Positions 17,001 to 23,350 of a stretch of 64,000 bases of DNA are shown piece by piece. Positions within the stretch are counted from its first letter, which is position 1, and the number at the start of each line of letters is the position of its first letter. A program made the translations under genes and the position numbers. The stretch lies in NCBI GenBank assembly GCA_903908715.1, contig CAIVSY010000053.1:1-64000 (forward strand), written 5' to 3'. This stretch comes from an uncultured bacterium. Lineage in GTDB: Bacteria > Verrucomicrobiota > Kiritimatiellia > CAIKKV01 > CAITUY01. Below the pieces are notes generated by a model. That model worked only from the letters and a program-made list of their open reading frames with translations. It was not told where the DNA came from and searched no databases.

Positions 17001-19594
17001 AGTGCGCAATAATTCGTCGCCGAGGTCTTGAACCACCCGCCCACGCTGAAATCCAGGGTGCCGACGCCCAGGGGCGGAATGTAGACGGCATCTCCGGCTC
17101 CATCAAACGAACCACCCAACATTCCCACCTTGGCATCCGTCGAAGTCTTTGCATCCCCCTGGGCTGTTCCGTTGAAGCCATTCCCTGTGGCATCCTCCAC
17201 TCCGTTCAACGGCCAGCTTGTGTCATCCATATGCCAGAGGGCGAGCATCCCGCTGGTAGCGGCCGGGTTGATGGCAGGCGTCACGGATGCATTCAGGTCC
17301 GGCAGGGCGATCTCGTCACCGTACCAGCGGGTCCGGTCATCGTTGAATGTCCCCGCGTCCACTTCCTCAACGGTGTCATCCACATACGAACCGCCCGACG
17401 CGGTGGTAATCGTCACATTCTCCACGGCCGGTGTTGCCTCCCCGTCGCCGAGGAAGGTGACCTGATACTGGAAATACTGTCCTGCATAGCCACCCAGCGA
17501 GGAACCCGGGGTGTCGAAATAGCCGGGCAAAGTGGCCGGACCTGTGAAAGCTGCAGTTGGCGGGTTGTTGGTGCCCGCCCGGAACTGAAGGCGGACAGGG
17601 CCATTGACCGCAGTGCGTCGGCCGGCCACTGAATGTTCCGTGATTTCCGCGGAAGTGAGAGCCCGGTTATAGACTGCCAGTTCATCCATCCAGCCTGCGA
17701 GGTAGTCGCCGTTTGCGCGCCCCACAATCAGGGCCACGTTGGTCACGGCGAGATCCGAGACCACTGCCACATGATTCCACCCCGGGAGGAGGGTTCCGTG
17801 GGGCTTGCCATTCACATACGGGGTTACCACCGCGCCGGACGGGAAACCAACGGTGCCGATGAACCGGTTCGAGAACACGACATAGGTGGTGTTTGCCACA
17901 AGCTCAAGTATGCCGTCCGACATCTGTTCGGACCTCATCCACCACTCCACGCTTTGGATTGCACCCAGGGAAGCGATCGTCGCATAACTGGCCCCGCCGT
18001 CGAACACGGCAGACCGGTTGCCGAGCTTTGCCAGGTTCGTATAGGTCACGCCGCTTGCCGACCCGTTCTTGCCATTGCCCGAATCATCCCGCCAGTCCGC
18101 AAGATCGAAGCGCCACAATCCCCGCAATCCGAAGATATTCGTCGACTGCACATCCGTTCGTTTCCATGAGATCTGGTTAAAGTTGATCACGCTGCCCGCA
18201 TCGAGAACCCGGGACGTATAGGTGCCATTCGTGTAGTAACCTCCATTCAGTCCTTTGGCCAGTCCGAGATAGGGGGTGTCGGCCAGAGGCGGCACATTAG
18301 TCGTGCCCGCAAATTCTCCCTGCAGGTAATCTCCATATGTGGTATCAGCCGCAATGACCTTGGAGCCAACAAATGCAAACGACTCCAGTAACGGGCTTGC
18401 GGTCGGCTCTGCTGTTAAATAGGCCTTGTACTGGACAAACTGATGATAAGGGGAAAAGTTCGCGCTTGCATTCAATGAATCCCTCTCATTAACATAAAAA
18501 GTATTCACTGAACCATCCGGCCCGCAAAAAGCACCGCCCGGAGGATAAGAGGATGAAGACCGCACCTGTACGGCCAAGGAAGACGCACGCCGGTAGAGAG
18601 CTAATATCTCTTCTGCGGACAAGGCTCGGTCATAAACCAAGACTTCATCAATGAGCCCTTTTGAAGTTCGATCCGCGCTGTAATCATCGAACCCGATCTT
18701 CAAGTAATCGTCCTGGACAATGGTCCCGAAGGTCCCAGATTGCGATACAACAGGTAGGCCATCGAAGTAAAGGACTCGCTGTGTTCTGCTAATAGTGCCC
18801 GCGACAAATGTCCACCGCCCCGTCGCAATCGAAGTCGGCGAAATCATATACCCGCCTGCGGCAAGAACAATTCTGCCATTGTTCTGTTGTTCTAGACCCA
18901 AATAAGTTGATCCGGAGTAAGCAAGCAGAATACCGCCCCATGTACTATACGACGCAAGCTTGATCCAACAAGCAAAAGTCGCCTCGTTTTTCCCGTTCAA
19001 CAAACTGGAATCGGCTGTTATCACATGACTACTGCCATTCAGGCTTACGGCATGACTTCCGAACTTCGCCGCGGAAGAGAACGAAGGGGAGCCTACAGGC
19101 GTGCCAAAACTTCCCGCCTTGGAGTCCTGATAGTTGTTGTTGAGGTGATAGATCGCCACGATATTTGTTTCTGCCGGCAAGGCCTCACTTAAGCCGGGAG
19201 TATCGACAAGTTGCCGATTCGAGGCCTTGGTGCTGATGGCCTGCCACTGGTTCAAACTGCCGCCATCAAATACTCGGGAGACATAAGTTCCCGACGCCTG
19301 ATATTGCTGGTTGGATTTCTCCACGCACACCGAAGCATCCGGCCCCACGTTGACATTCACTCGTTCCGTACCGTTGGAATAAAGATATTGCGGCATCCGG
19401 GCATCATAAGCGGACTCGGAACGCAGTTTCAGTTTGGCCACATCATCCGCCACCTCGATCTTGACTGGATCCGAGACAACATATTCGGTTGACGTGGTAA
19501 AGGGCCATGTATTGGTCAAGGCCGAAGCCAGCAAGGTGCCGAAAAGCGTCATGCTTACGGCAACACTAACAATCCGAAAACGGTTTGCATTCAT
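8006..19594 (-). CDS. Giant exported LamG/PNGGE-domain protein with decapeptide-repeat stalk
   Basis: About 3862 aa. I start at ATG 19594 behind AAGGTGG; the following 'RFRIVSVAVSMTLFGTLLAS' is a signal peptide. Four LamG/concanavalin-like domains lie at about residues 130-1250 ('AIYHLNNNYQDS', 'LRGLWRFDLADW', 'MLALWHMDDTSW', 'LSGLWHLDSTTNG', each ending in 'IDEVxxxxRxxxxxEI'). About 11 repeats of some 95 aa follow at about 1420-2480, with 'PNGGE..G....I.W' starts, a pattern typical of Ser-Thr-rich/KNH-like beta domains. A middle region follows at 2480-2930, then about 70 copies of a 10-residue 'LTNxxxQxxx' unit (about 2930-3640) and a helical tail. No C-terminal membrane anchor is visible. 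It is probably a surface fibre or adhesin, made next to the polysaccharide machinery; ligand unknown. Confidence 0.85.
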   Translation of the reverse strand: MNANRFRIVSVAVSMTLFGTLLASALTNTWPFTTSTEYVVSDPVKIEVADDVAKLKLRSESAYDARMPQYLYSNGTERVNVNVGPDASVCVEKSNQQYQASGTYVSRVFDGGSLNQWQAISTKASNRQLVDTPGLSEALPAETNIVAIYHLNNNYQDSKAGSFGTPVGSPSFSSAAKFGSHAVSLNGSSHVITADSSLLNGKNEATFACWIKLASYSTWGGILLAYSGSTYLGLEQQNNGRIVLAAGGYMISPTSIATGRWTFVAGTISRTQRVLYFDGLPVVSQSGTFGTIVQDDYLKIGFDDYSADRTSKGLIDEVLVYDRALSAEEILALYRRASSLAVQVRSSSSYPPGGAFCGPDGSVNTFYVNERDSLNASANFSPYHQFVQYKAYLTAEPTASPLLESFAFVGSKVIAADTTYGDYLQGEFAGTTNVPPLADTPYLGLAKGLNGGYYTNGTYTSRVLDAGSVINFNQISWKRTDVQSTNIFGLRGLWRFDLADWRDDSGNGKNGSASGVTYTNLAKLGNRSAVFDGGASYATIASLGAIQSVEWWMRSEQMSDGILELVANTTYVVFSNRFIGTVGFPSGAVVTPYVNGKPHGTLLPGWNHVAVVSDLAVTNVALIVGRANGDYLAGWMDELAVYNRALTSAEITEHSVAGRRTAVNGPVRLQFRAGTNNPPTAAFTGPATLPGYFDTPGSSLGGYAGQYFQYQVTFLGDGEATPAVENVTITTASGGSYVDDTVEEVDAGTFNDDRTRWYGDEIALPDLNASVTPAINPAATSGMLALWHMDDTSWPLNGVEDATGNGFNGTAQGDAKTSTDAKVGMLGGSFDGAGDAVYIPPLGVGTLDFSVGGWFKTSATNYCALVSSYNAGDYFAIECNSTGGVVGVAGRMAFVVKNGGGQRAIASRPLMSLSDGAWHHAVGVRQGRQLMFYVDGALQGMLDLGAGYGGVGTGEAYLGKHGTQDYYFKGAMDEVFIFSRAIGEVEIGAYSGAGANSLAAGRYTSPVFDGKQKTIWEFMKWGLDTPCGKAQVADGADLSGLWHLDSTTNGTTTLDSSLQLNHGTVSGALLTNSGRFGACMAFDGTSDRMIEVADDETLETLTFTVEAWVNPSDVFSRVIVDKRDGGTPGYTLGLDAGGLPYFQVNGTMVAAAVPLRMREWAHIAGVYDGNWVRLYVDGVMQARAALGGADVANTGSFRIGLAYNGSGDFAGRIDEVAFRSRPCNGEEINDHYRAGISTARMQCRSWTGDVPGPFIGPDKTTNTYFTESTLAYLVGIIELNSNFQYRLYYSTEDYRWGPRSQGAKVAISSYPTDNPWVAPADGFGQDFFGHLLAFSHRMASNTDASVRYQISGNNGVNWYRWNAGTWEDVTGLGWDMASSLSTVSNNIGAFFAQIYPKTGGTFKFKAFLNSDGLNQTALDSTTLTYSRGRVLVTAPNGTEVGDNAWLVGVPHTITWTNAGVVNGPMIIQFSDNGGTSWSVVTSNAPNTGEYVWTTPGQNQSAARSNCLIRITDSSDTSITDQSDSFFELAYRYRLTRPNGGEKFYIGTTDSVAWLSPTNMGSVAWLYYNRNGSTTDWVRINNENIPNQSGTNLYLWSIPATNNDLLSEHARMRITVPFGGYPDISDNEYVLAGIGFVTPNSVTAWKRGSTGTVEWVSSGAGTNGVDIYFAEDGVNWTNVAQGVANTVGTNRYDWLVTSGNPSPIARLRIVARQDANVTGVSQPFTVADIDIKQPTATNVWIQNTTNFIQWTAGGAGTNVNIYYSIDDGASWNYVATTTNRDFPVVNSYAWAIPAIPGETTRVKVESTIGGGTLFAISERFSISGIRVTAPTLGTEIWKMGVMTNVLWEYAAAGGGCLIQFSYNNGATYTNVGGPGYPLLSRQFDYAPDFPSVQCRVRVQASDPGFTNVADVSDNYFTVAGLKTTKPTAGAMYTMGWATNDAILWYSAGTLNDSVKITYAPDDGAEVTVLPTTPNDERYPGSNVREWTPSFDMDPSEVGRVKVVTESVSGTYTGLSANFTLRGVRLTAPSLGSVLRIGADETIQWLTAGFDPGALGDFFLSTDGGATYGTTPLLPLPILLDLRQATWSVDSGADPTINAVIKMVVTNASIPFVAYSPTFTLRGLRILSPATNNNWAIGTTNQIQFLAASAGTFVNVYYSQDGVTYDTARPVAVNVPISNGLHTVTWVIESFREPSATSRIKVQSATQTDFAISAPFTIRGVKVLRPMSTDIWSLGETNSIIWLSIGTEGTNTVDLVRPDNTVFPIASNITATSYDWVIPVESVGTNLRVRVTDSGGSVGYSQPFRIVTEPTIEVVSPVEGVFWKLNKSYWIEWSKAGNVTPSFTVEYSLNDFVTSVQIIGTPTFTNGVFRQSWTPSDPTRLGAAKIRVTNNNNTNITDISAGFYLSPNITISKPNGGEEYYSQKPTFVEWTTLGRVPYVDLYYSTDLARRPEYWVKVNEEGPIADRGHEQLSQFLWTVANVRSPIVWLRVQDAAYTNRFDAAVEGPYDDTDALFSILYYRIYWRVYNAANTNSLSSLSVVDSAGWSESGLNSTNLILHEYPYGRFNTIWSREFFYDKVVFNWLSEPSRTNDVPMTQSEVAPDFRVMANFSYDATGLVFRSTSWIEKGGRILTEATRSIVTIYDSAGALVATLSTTTRDLNGVFWQTLPTGMAEGRVYFAKVQVEFSGTLYTAGVTFQLTVPQGSEMQEALALLNQVNTNVTDLATAQAAFRQSVNAKLDTLTNAADVILAGVTNLDLKVSDLSTQALARLETLTNTLGVIGPGSSNTVLELLDQLRSDVAGTAARILTRPTSVKAGSSFNVLFRHQPLLNVTITVTRVSGGAPVYSDTMGELTGGVYEELLTAAWGTGDFVVMCSDDAGGNDRMVIKVTTWELDDLAGTMSGISNQIAGVERSMSNLVLVASNTDRNVSGLVTNLSTLMADVDDIYLTVSNMPGQLAYLTNNIGQVAGLTNLSGSVAAMTSAVSQIIALTNMATQIDNLGALTNLTPQMAAVTSSVARLSAITNSINTMSSQMNYMTNVINQIVVLTNINPAVAAMTTAVAQVTVLTNMSSQLNYVTNVVGQMGVLTNLTPQMAALTNSMARLSSITNQLNTMSSQMNYMTNVIDQVVVLTNISPVVSTLTNAVGQITVLTNMSGQLAYVTNVVGQMGVLTNLTPQMAALTNSMARLSGITNQINTVSSQMSYVTNVINQIAALTNINSAVSAMTNSVAQIAGLTNVGAQLNFVTNALVSMQGLTNLSAQVGSLTNVPGMLASLTNMPVQLGSLSNVMGQLSGLTNLPSQMAGLTNVVTDLMGLTNLTEQVAVMTNAIGQVSGLTNLGARIDYLTNTVGQLSGLTNISGQVAIITNSIGQISGLTNLGARIDYLTNTIGQLGGLTNISGQVAGLTNLPSQMADVTNLVGKLAGITNLSDQVAVMTNAIGQVASLTNLGSRVDYLTNAVGQLSALTNVTDQLAGVSNALTQVIAVTNLSGQMASLASSVNQLAGLTNLPAQLSDISAIVSQLGNMTNDMNDVVASISQLGSLTNIGAQVDGLVDAVAGLGVVTNLGVQIQQVADVVGTLVPLTNFNERMDGLATTLGQLGGLTNLGTQVEQLSGVIGEIMALTNVATQVEGLSADMATLMDSTATLSNSLAALTAAMGSVGSTSTNLQLAIMDAAEMSSNMLSSIEERLGYVTDPAGADTVFGQLTTIEQGLTGVGGTAKQTLQKATSARTEAQNAATAIGEVKKRIGAGQLNQALEDLAVIRQALGAAAEQMRGVASTMTTEDLVKSIRDAMSKIDEMAKARGLQPLGQPADELQAGSLTDPQTVAKLLNSIAETKAMMDAMRVLMDEAVNKPVVVDWLEGAGE
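8690..10760 (-). repeat. 30-bp (10-codon) tandem repeat stalk region
   Basis: Within the giant gene, 'TTGGTCA' or 'TTCGTCA' on the plus strand recurs every 30 bp, encoding LTN at 10-residue spacing for about 2 kb. Larger blocks of several units are nearly identical (for example around 9420-9600 and 10080-10400), pointing to recent internal duplication. Confidence 0.85.
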
Positions 19595-19805
19595 ATGGAC
19601 CACCTTGGAATCATTCCACAAGAACCTCAACGTCACTGATTACTTAATGTGAGATTACCACAGGGCTATATAAAACTGAATGTCAAAGAAATGTGAATAA
19701 GTTCCAGGGATGCAGGGTTGTCGACTGGAGGGCGGCAGGCCAATGCCGCCGACATACCAATCAGGTTGCCTCCTTGTCACTCTGCAACCTGACCACCCGT
19801 GAGAG

Positions 19806-20678
19806 CTATCCCTTCCTTAGCACGCACGAGAGGCTGTGGGCCAACATCCCGGGCCCGATTCCCGGAACACCTGCAGCGATGACGGCCAGACGACGGTTCA
19901 TGCCGCCCGGCACACCTGCCCGGGCCGCCAGAAAGCGCCGTCCGCGATTCCCTGCATCGAGGTTCCGGTACCCCGGGCCAAACCCGTAGCGAATCGTCCA
20001 GGGCCAGACACCCCGGTCCCAGGACCGACTCCTGAAGCGATCCAGAAAGCGGGGAACATAATTGACCCACCAACTGCGGGAATGGACTTCCCTGGGCCAC
20101 AACCGGTTACTGGTCCCCGTCACAACGACGACTCCGCCCGGCTTCAACACCCGATCCAGTTCCCGTTGCACATCCGCAAGCATGAAACAGGGCACGCACT
20201 CCAGGACGCTGGCGCAATTGATCAGGTCAAAGGCATCGTCGGGGAAGGGGAGTCGCCGGGTATCGGGGACATGGAGAAACTTGAGAGAAGCGGTTGAAAA
20301 TGGAGGGCGTTGCGCTGTCGGCGCCGCGTCTTGGTATGTCGGCGGCAACGGCGTGCCGCCCTCCACCAGGGGAAACCCGTACCGCCGGGCATTCATCAAT
20401 GAGAGAGCAATCCAGTCTGCAGACACATCCACGGCGGTCACATTGGCCCCCAGACAGGCAAACACGATGGCAGAGCCGCCGACATTGCTTCCGAACTCGA
20501 GTACATCCTTGCCTGCCGCCTCGATCCCGTAGGCCGCCAGGAAGGGCGGCAGTTTCCGCCATTGGTAGTCGACATACCCCCCGACCCAGACGCTGGCGGG
20601 GTCATAGCCCATGGCTCGGCTTTTTTGCTGAAATAAAGCATCGTCCTCGGGGGACGTTATGACGGGTATGGGATTCAT
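19806..20678 (-). CDS. Class I SAM methyltransferase
   Basis: 290 aa from ATG 20678 ('MNPIPVITSPEDDALFQQK'), preceded by GGAG; the track's upstream extension is only translated REP repeat. SAM-binding motif I is 'DVLEFGSNVGGSAIVFAC', motif II 'VTAVDVSADWI', and the later acidic and aromatic motifs are 'FDLINCASVLECVP' and 'LDRVLKPGGVVVVTG'. The substrate is unknown; in this context it may methylate a glycan or a lipid-linked sugar. A 65-bp GC-rich palindromic repeat (20301-20365) is read in frame as 'VEGGTPLPPTYQDAAPTAQR' in the loop before 'LHVPDTRRLPFPDDAFD'. Confidence 0.8.
   Translation of the reverse strand: MNPIPVITSPEDDALFQQKSRAMGYDPASVWVGGYVDYQWRKLPPFLAAYGIEAAGKDVLEFGSNVGGSAIVFACLGANVTAVDVSADWIALSLMNARRYGFPLVEGGTPLPPTYQDAAPTAQRPPFSTASLKFLHVPDTRRLPFPDDAFDLINCASVLECVPCFMLADVQRELDRVLKPGGVVVVTGTSNRLWPREVHSRSWWVNYVPRFLDRFRSRSWDRGVWPWTIRYGFGPGYRNLDAGNRGRRFLAARAGVPGGMNRRLAVIAAGVPGIGPGMLAHSLSCVLRKG
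20301..20365. repeat. GC-rich palindromic repeat, family C (inside methyltransferase)
   Basis: Two arms, TGGAGGGCGTTGCGCTGTCG and GGCAACGGCGTGCCGCCCTC, form an imperfect inverted pair. The same element recurs at seven other places in the window. Confidence 0.85.
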
Positions 20679-20735
20679 GTAATGATGCTCCGCTCTATTG
20701 GATTTGCAGCATCGGCGCTGCACGCCCTTCACGCT

Positions 20736-20860
20736 GTGTAGTAGCGGCTGTCTCAGCCGCGCTCTGCTCCTCAGCGCTGCACGCCCTGCGTCTTGTGTAG
20801 TAGCGGCTGTCTCAGCCGCGCTCTGCTTCTCAGCCGCGCTCTGCTCCTCAGCCGCGTTCT
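20736..20860. repeat. REP elements (family D) between methyltransferase and RAYT
   Basis: Two copies of 'TGTAGTAGCGGCTGTCTCAG' followed by 'CCGCGCTCTGCT' tracts. Each 'GCGGCTGTCTCAGCCGC' is a 7-bp-stem hairpin, the classic REP layout, next to the RAYT gene. Confidence 0.85.
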
Positions 20861-20890
20861 TCACGTCTCATGCCATGCACATTCGCGTTT

Positions 20891-21541
20891 CTAGACCTCC
20901 CCGATTTGCATGATCTCGCCGCGATATGGCCAGGCATCCCAATTTGCAACCAAGCCTTTACGTACCGGATTGTCACGCACGTAGCACCATTTCTCCCGGT
21001 AGCTCTCATTGTGACGCAGCAGATGATCGAAGAACCCATCCTGCCAGATGGAGATGGAGGTCGGCTGCGAAGAAAAGGCGCCGCCGGGGACGGCGGCTAC
21101 TACACGCCCTGCGTCTTGTGTAGTAGCGGCTGTCTCAGCCGCGCTCTGCTGCCCCGGCGCTGCACGCCCTGTGTCCTGTGTAGTAGCGGCTGTCTCAGCC
21201 GCGCTCTGCTTCTCAGCCGCGCTCTGCTCCTCAGCCGCGCTCCTCTGCTGGGCATACGCCTTTCCCATCACGCGCTTGAGTCCGCGAACCCACGGCCCCA
21301 ACTTCGTGTCGCCGCCGATCCGCACGAATAGGTGGACATGATCGGGCATGATCACGTATTGCCCCACCCCTACCCCATGCTCCAGTGCCGCCTCCGCGTA
21401 CGAGCGAAAGGCATCATGGAGAATCGGTGTCGCCAGAACAGGACGGCGATTCAGTGTGCAAAAGGTAATAAAATAAAGTGGCGGCGTGTAATCCTGAAAA
21501 ACAAAAGGCAACCGAGGTGGGCGGTGTATAGCGTTGGGCAT
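20891..21541 (-). mobile_element. REP-associated tyrosine transposase (RAYT, Y1/HUH family)
   Basis: 216 aa. The N-terminal block 'YFITFCTLNRRPVL' is followed by the HUH-like metal motif 'MPDHVHLFVRIGG' and 'LGPWVRGLKRVMGKAY'. The catalytic Tyr region is 'KWCYVRDNPVRKGLV' near the C-terminus, with 'WQDGFFDHLLRHNESY' before it. These are the hallmarks of TnpA_REP/IS200-like Y1 transposases that act on REP hairpins. About 60 residues between the HUH and Tyr blocks (AEEQSAAEKQSAAETAATTQ) are not family sequence but REP repeats read in frame (21085-21240). The gene is flanked by REP arrays on both sides. Whether the interrupted protein is active is unknown. Confidence 0.9.
21085..21240. repeat. 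REP elements inside the RAYT coding sequence
   Basis: Contains 'GGGACGGCGGCTACTACAC', two 'TGTAGTAGCGGCTGTCTCAG' units and 'CTCAGCCGCGCTCTGCT' tracts, in frame with the transposase gene. Confidence 0.85.
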
Positions 21542-21558
21542 GGGTAGAAATCCTAGTC

Positions 21559-21729
21559 CTGTGTAGTAGCGGCTGTCTCAGCCGCGCTCTGCTCTCAGCC
21601 GCGCTCTGCTCTCAGCCGCGCTCTGCTCTCAGCCGCGCTCTGCTCTCAGCCGCGCTCTGCTCTCAGCCGCGCTCTGCTCTCAGCCGCGCTCTGCTCTTCG
21701 GCGCGGCCGGGACGGCCGCTACTACACGG
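21559..21729. repeat. REP pair with 17-bp tandem array
   Basis: A left REP (GTGTAGTAGCGGCTGTCTCA) and an inverted right REP end (GGACGGCCGCTACTACAC) enclose seven tandem copies of a 17-bp unit, GCTCTGCTCTCAGCCGC (21586-21704; the last is diverged). The right REP end supplies the stop codon of the adjacent GT2 gene at 21722. Confidence 0.9.
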
Positions 21730-23248
21730 GCTGTGCGCTTGGGCGTTTACCTGCAATATACCGCGCCAGGATCCGCCACCACTTGCGCGAGACCTTTCGG
21801 CCAGAGGCCCAATAATTGGCATAGGCCCGCACCCACAATTTCACGGCCGCCAGCCGGTCGCCCCGCTCAAACGCCATCCAACTCCCCTGCTGGCACTGGA
21901 TCGACACCGCCGCCGGCTTGTATTCAGGCAGGGCCGACAACGCGCCCCCGGGCGCGAAGGCCTTGTCCAGCACCCGCAATACCTGCGGCAGGAACGTGCG
22001 CTCATCCCGGCTCAGGCTTCCCGGCGTTTCCCGGTAGTACACCAACGGGGCATTGATGTGCCCGATATTGGGAGGAAGGAAGACTTTAGACTTTAGACTA
22101 TAGACATTAGACGCAGCAGATGAGGGGACTTTAGACTTTAGACCATAGACTTTAGACCTGAGCCCCGCACTTCCCGTATTCTCGTCTACGGTCTCTCCTC
22201 CCTCTCCCTGGTCTAAGGTCTGTAGTCTGTAGTCTGTAGTCTGTAGTCTGATATCTGCCGTCTGCCCTCCCTCCTTACCCCTTTCCCCTTGCCCCTTACC
22301 CTTCTGCCCTCCCCCTAAGGCTGCGACCCGCATCCACAGATCATAGTCCTCCGGCCCGCGGAAGGACTCATCGAACCCGCCAGCGGCCAGCAGCGCCTCC
22401 CGCCGTACGAGAACCGTGGATGTCGCCACGCAGTTATGCCAGGCAAACTCTTCCAGCGGAATGAAGATGACTTTAGACTTTAGACTGTAGACATTAGACC
22501 GTGCCGTGTTTGGTGGTCCATTGTCTCCAGTCTCCAGTCCGTAGTCCGTCGTCCGTGGTCCGTGGCCCGTTGTTGGTTGTTGGTTGTTGGTTGTTCGTTG
22601 TCCGTCGTCCGTCGTCCGTAGTCCATCGTCTAAAGTCCATGGTCTATGGTCTATTGCCTGCAGTCCAGGGTCTATTGTCTGTTCTCCCACCCCCTCCGCA
22701 GTCCACTCCGCCCGGGGTCGGCAGTCCGTGGTCCGCAGTCCGTAGTCTCCCCCCCCCGCCACCCATCCACCACACCAGAGAACGACATCGGGCCACTGGG
22801 CGGCGCAGGCCATCTGCCGTTCCAACTTGTCCGGCAGCCAGGCGTCATCGGCATCGAGGAAGGCGATCCATTCGCCGGTCGCTTCCCGTATGCCCGCGTT
22901 GCGGGCCGCGGCGGGGCCGGCGTTGCGGGGAAGAACGTGAAGAGTGACGGGTGACGGGTGACTGGCAATCCATTTCCTCACGACCGTGACCGTATCATCC
23001 GAGGAACAGTCGTCGACCACAATCACCTCGTAACGGGATTCGGGATTCGAGATTCGAGATTCGGGATTCGACAGTTGCAAGGATCCGGCATCCCGCAACC
23101 CGCATCCTGTATCCGGATTGAGGTCTGAGGTCTGTAGTCTGTAGTCTGTGGAGTCTGCTTTCGCCCAGTACGTCTGGGCGAAAGCAGACTCCAGCGCCTC
23201 CACGATCGTGGATGAGCTGTTATAGGCGGGGATGATGATGGAGATCAT
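21722..23248 (-). CDS. GT2 glycosyltransferase heavily invaded by 7-bp repeats
   Basis: 508 aa; the recognisable enzyme is about 300 aa. 'MISIIIPAYNSSSTIVEALE', 'YEVIVVDDCSSDDTV', 'VLPRNAGPAAARNAGI', 'FLDADDAWLPDKLERQ' (DxD) and 'LLAAGGFDESFRGPEDYDLW' (ED acceptor motif) are the ordered GT2 blocks. Between them sit in-frame repeat translations: 'TDYRLQTSDL' and 'NPESRISNPESR' before 'YEVIVVDD', a segment of about 80 aa with 'DGLRTTDDGQRTTNNQQ' before 'NVYSLKSKV', and another of about 70 aa with 'DYRLQT' and 'VYGLKSKV' after the ED motif. The stop codon lies in a REP end. All core motifs remain in one frame, so the gene may still be functional. Confidence 0.85.
   Translation of the reverse strand: MISIIIPAYNSSSTIVEALESAFAQTYWAKADSTDYRLQTSDLNPDTGCGLRDAGSLQLSNPESRISNPESRYEVIVVDDCSSDDTVTVVRKWIASHPSPVTLHVLPRNAGPAAARNAGIREATGEWIAFLDADDAWLPDKLERQMACAAQWPDVVLWCGGWVAGGGDYGLRTTDCRPRAEWTAEGVGEQTIDPGLQAIDHRPWTLDDGLRTTDDGQRTTNNQQPTTGHGPRTTDYGLETGDNGPPNTARSNVYSLKSKVIFIPLEEFAWHNCVATSTVLVRREALLAAGGFDESFRGPEDYDLWMRVAALGGGQKGKGQGERGKEGGQTADIRLQTTDYRLQTLDQGEGGETVDENTGSAGLRSKVYGLKSKVPSSAASNVYSLKSKVFLPPNIGHINAPLVYYRETPGSLSRDERTFLPQVLRVLDKAFAPGGALSALPEYKPAAVSIQCQQGSWMAFERGDRLAAVKLWVRAYANYWASGRKVSRKWWRILARYIAGKRPSAQPV
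22079..22265. repeat. 7-bp tandem arrays, inverted pair (inside GT2)
   Basis: A GACTTTA-type array (22081-22170) faces a GTCTGTA-type array (22198-22262) across a short spacer. Confidence 0.9.
22468..22755. repeat. 7-bp tandem arrays, inverted pair (inside GT2)
   Basis: GACTTTA-type units (22468-22500) are followed by more than 20 consecutive GTCCGTA/GTCTATG/GTTGGTT-type heptamers in the opposite orientation, the longest array in the window. Confidence 0.9.
22935..23165. repeat. 7-bp arrays of three sequence classes (inside GT2)
   Basis: GGGTGAC-type (22943-22963), GAGATTC/GGGATTC-type (23036-23075) and GTCTGTA-type (23125-23160) arrays occur within 230 bp, all in the coding frame. Confidence 0.85.
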
Positions 23249-23350
23249 GGGAGCGCCTTCGGCGCGGTTATCGGTTATCCGTTGTTGGTTATTGGGAGGC
23301 GTACAGACGGAGGGTCTTCAGTCTACAGTCTATGGTCTAATGTCTACAGT
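23249..23350. repeat. Hairpin block plus 7-bp arrays at GT2 start
   Basis: GGGAGCGCCTTCGGCGCGG abuts the GT2 start codon. It is followed by GGTTATC/GGTTATT-type heptamers and then by GTCTACA-type heptamers running into the next gene. The first block is shared with 59498-59516. Confidence 0.85.

Noticed and set aside
19652-19686. Sigma-70-like promoter before the giant gene (TTGACA at 19686-19681, minus strand)
   Set aside because: No -10 hexamer lies at acceptable spacing; the nearest AT-rich candidates are 8 and 23 bases away.
21586-21704. Possible CRISPR array
   Set aside because: The 17-bp units are contiguous with no spacers, are REP fragments, and no cas genes are present.
22079-22755. 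Gene decay as the explanation for the repeat-filled GT2
   Set aside because: All conserved GT2 motifs remain in order in one frame across several large insertions, which is unlikely for an unselected pseudogene.
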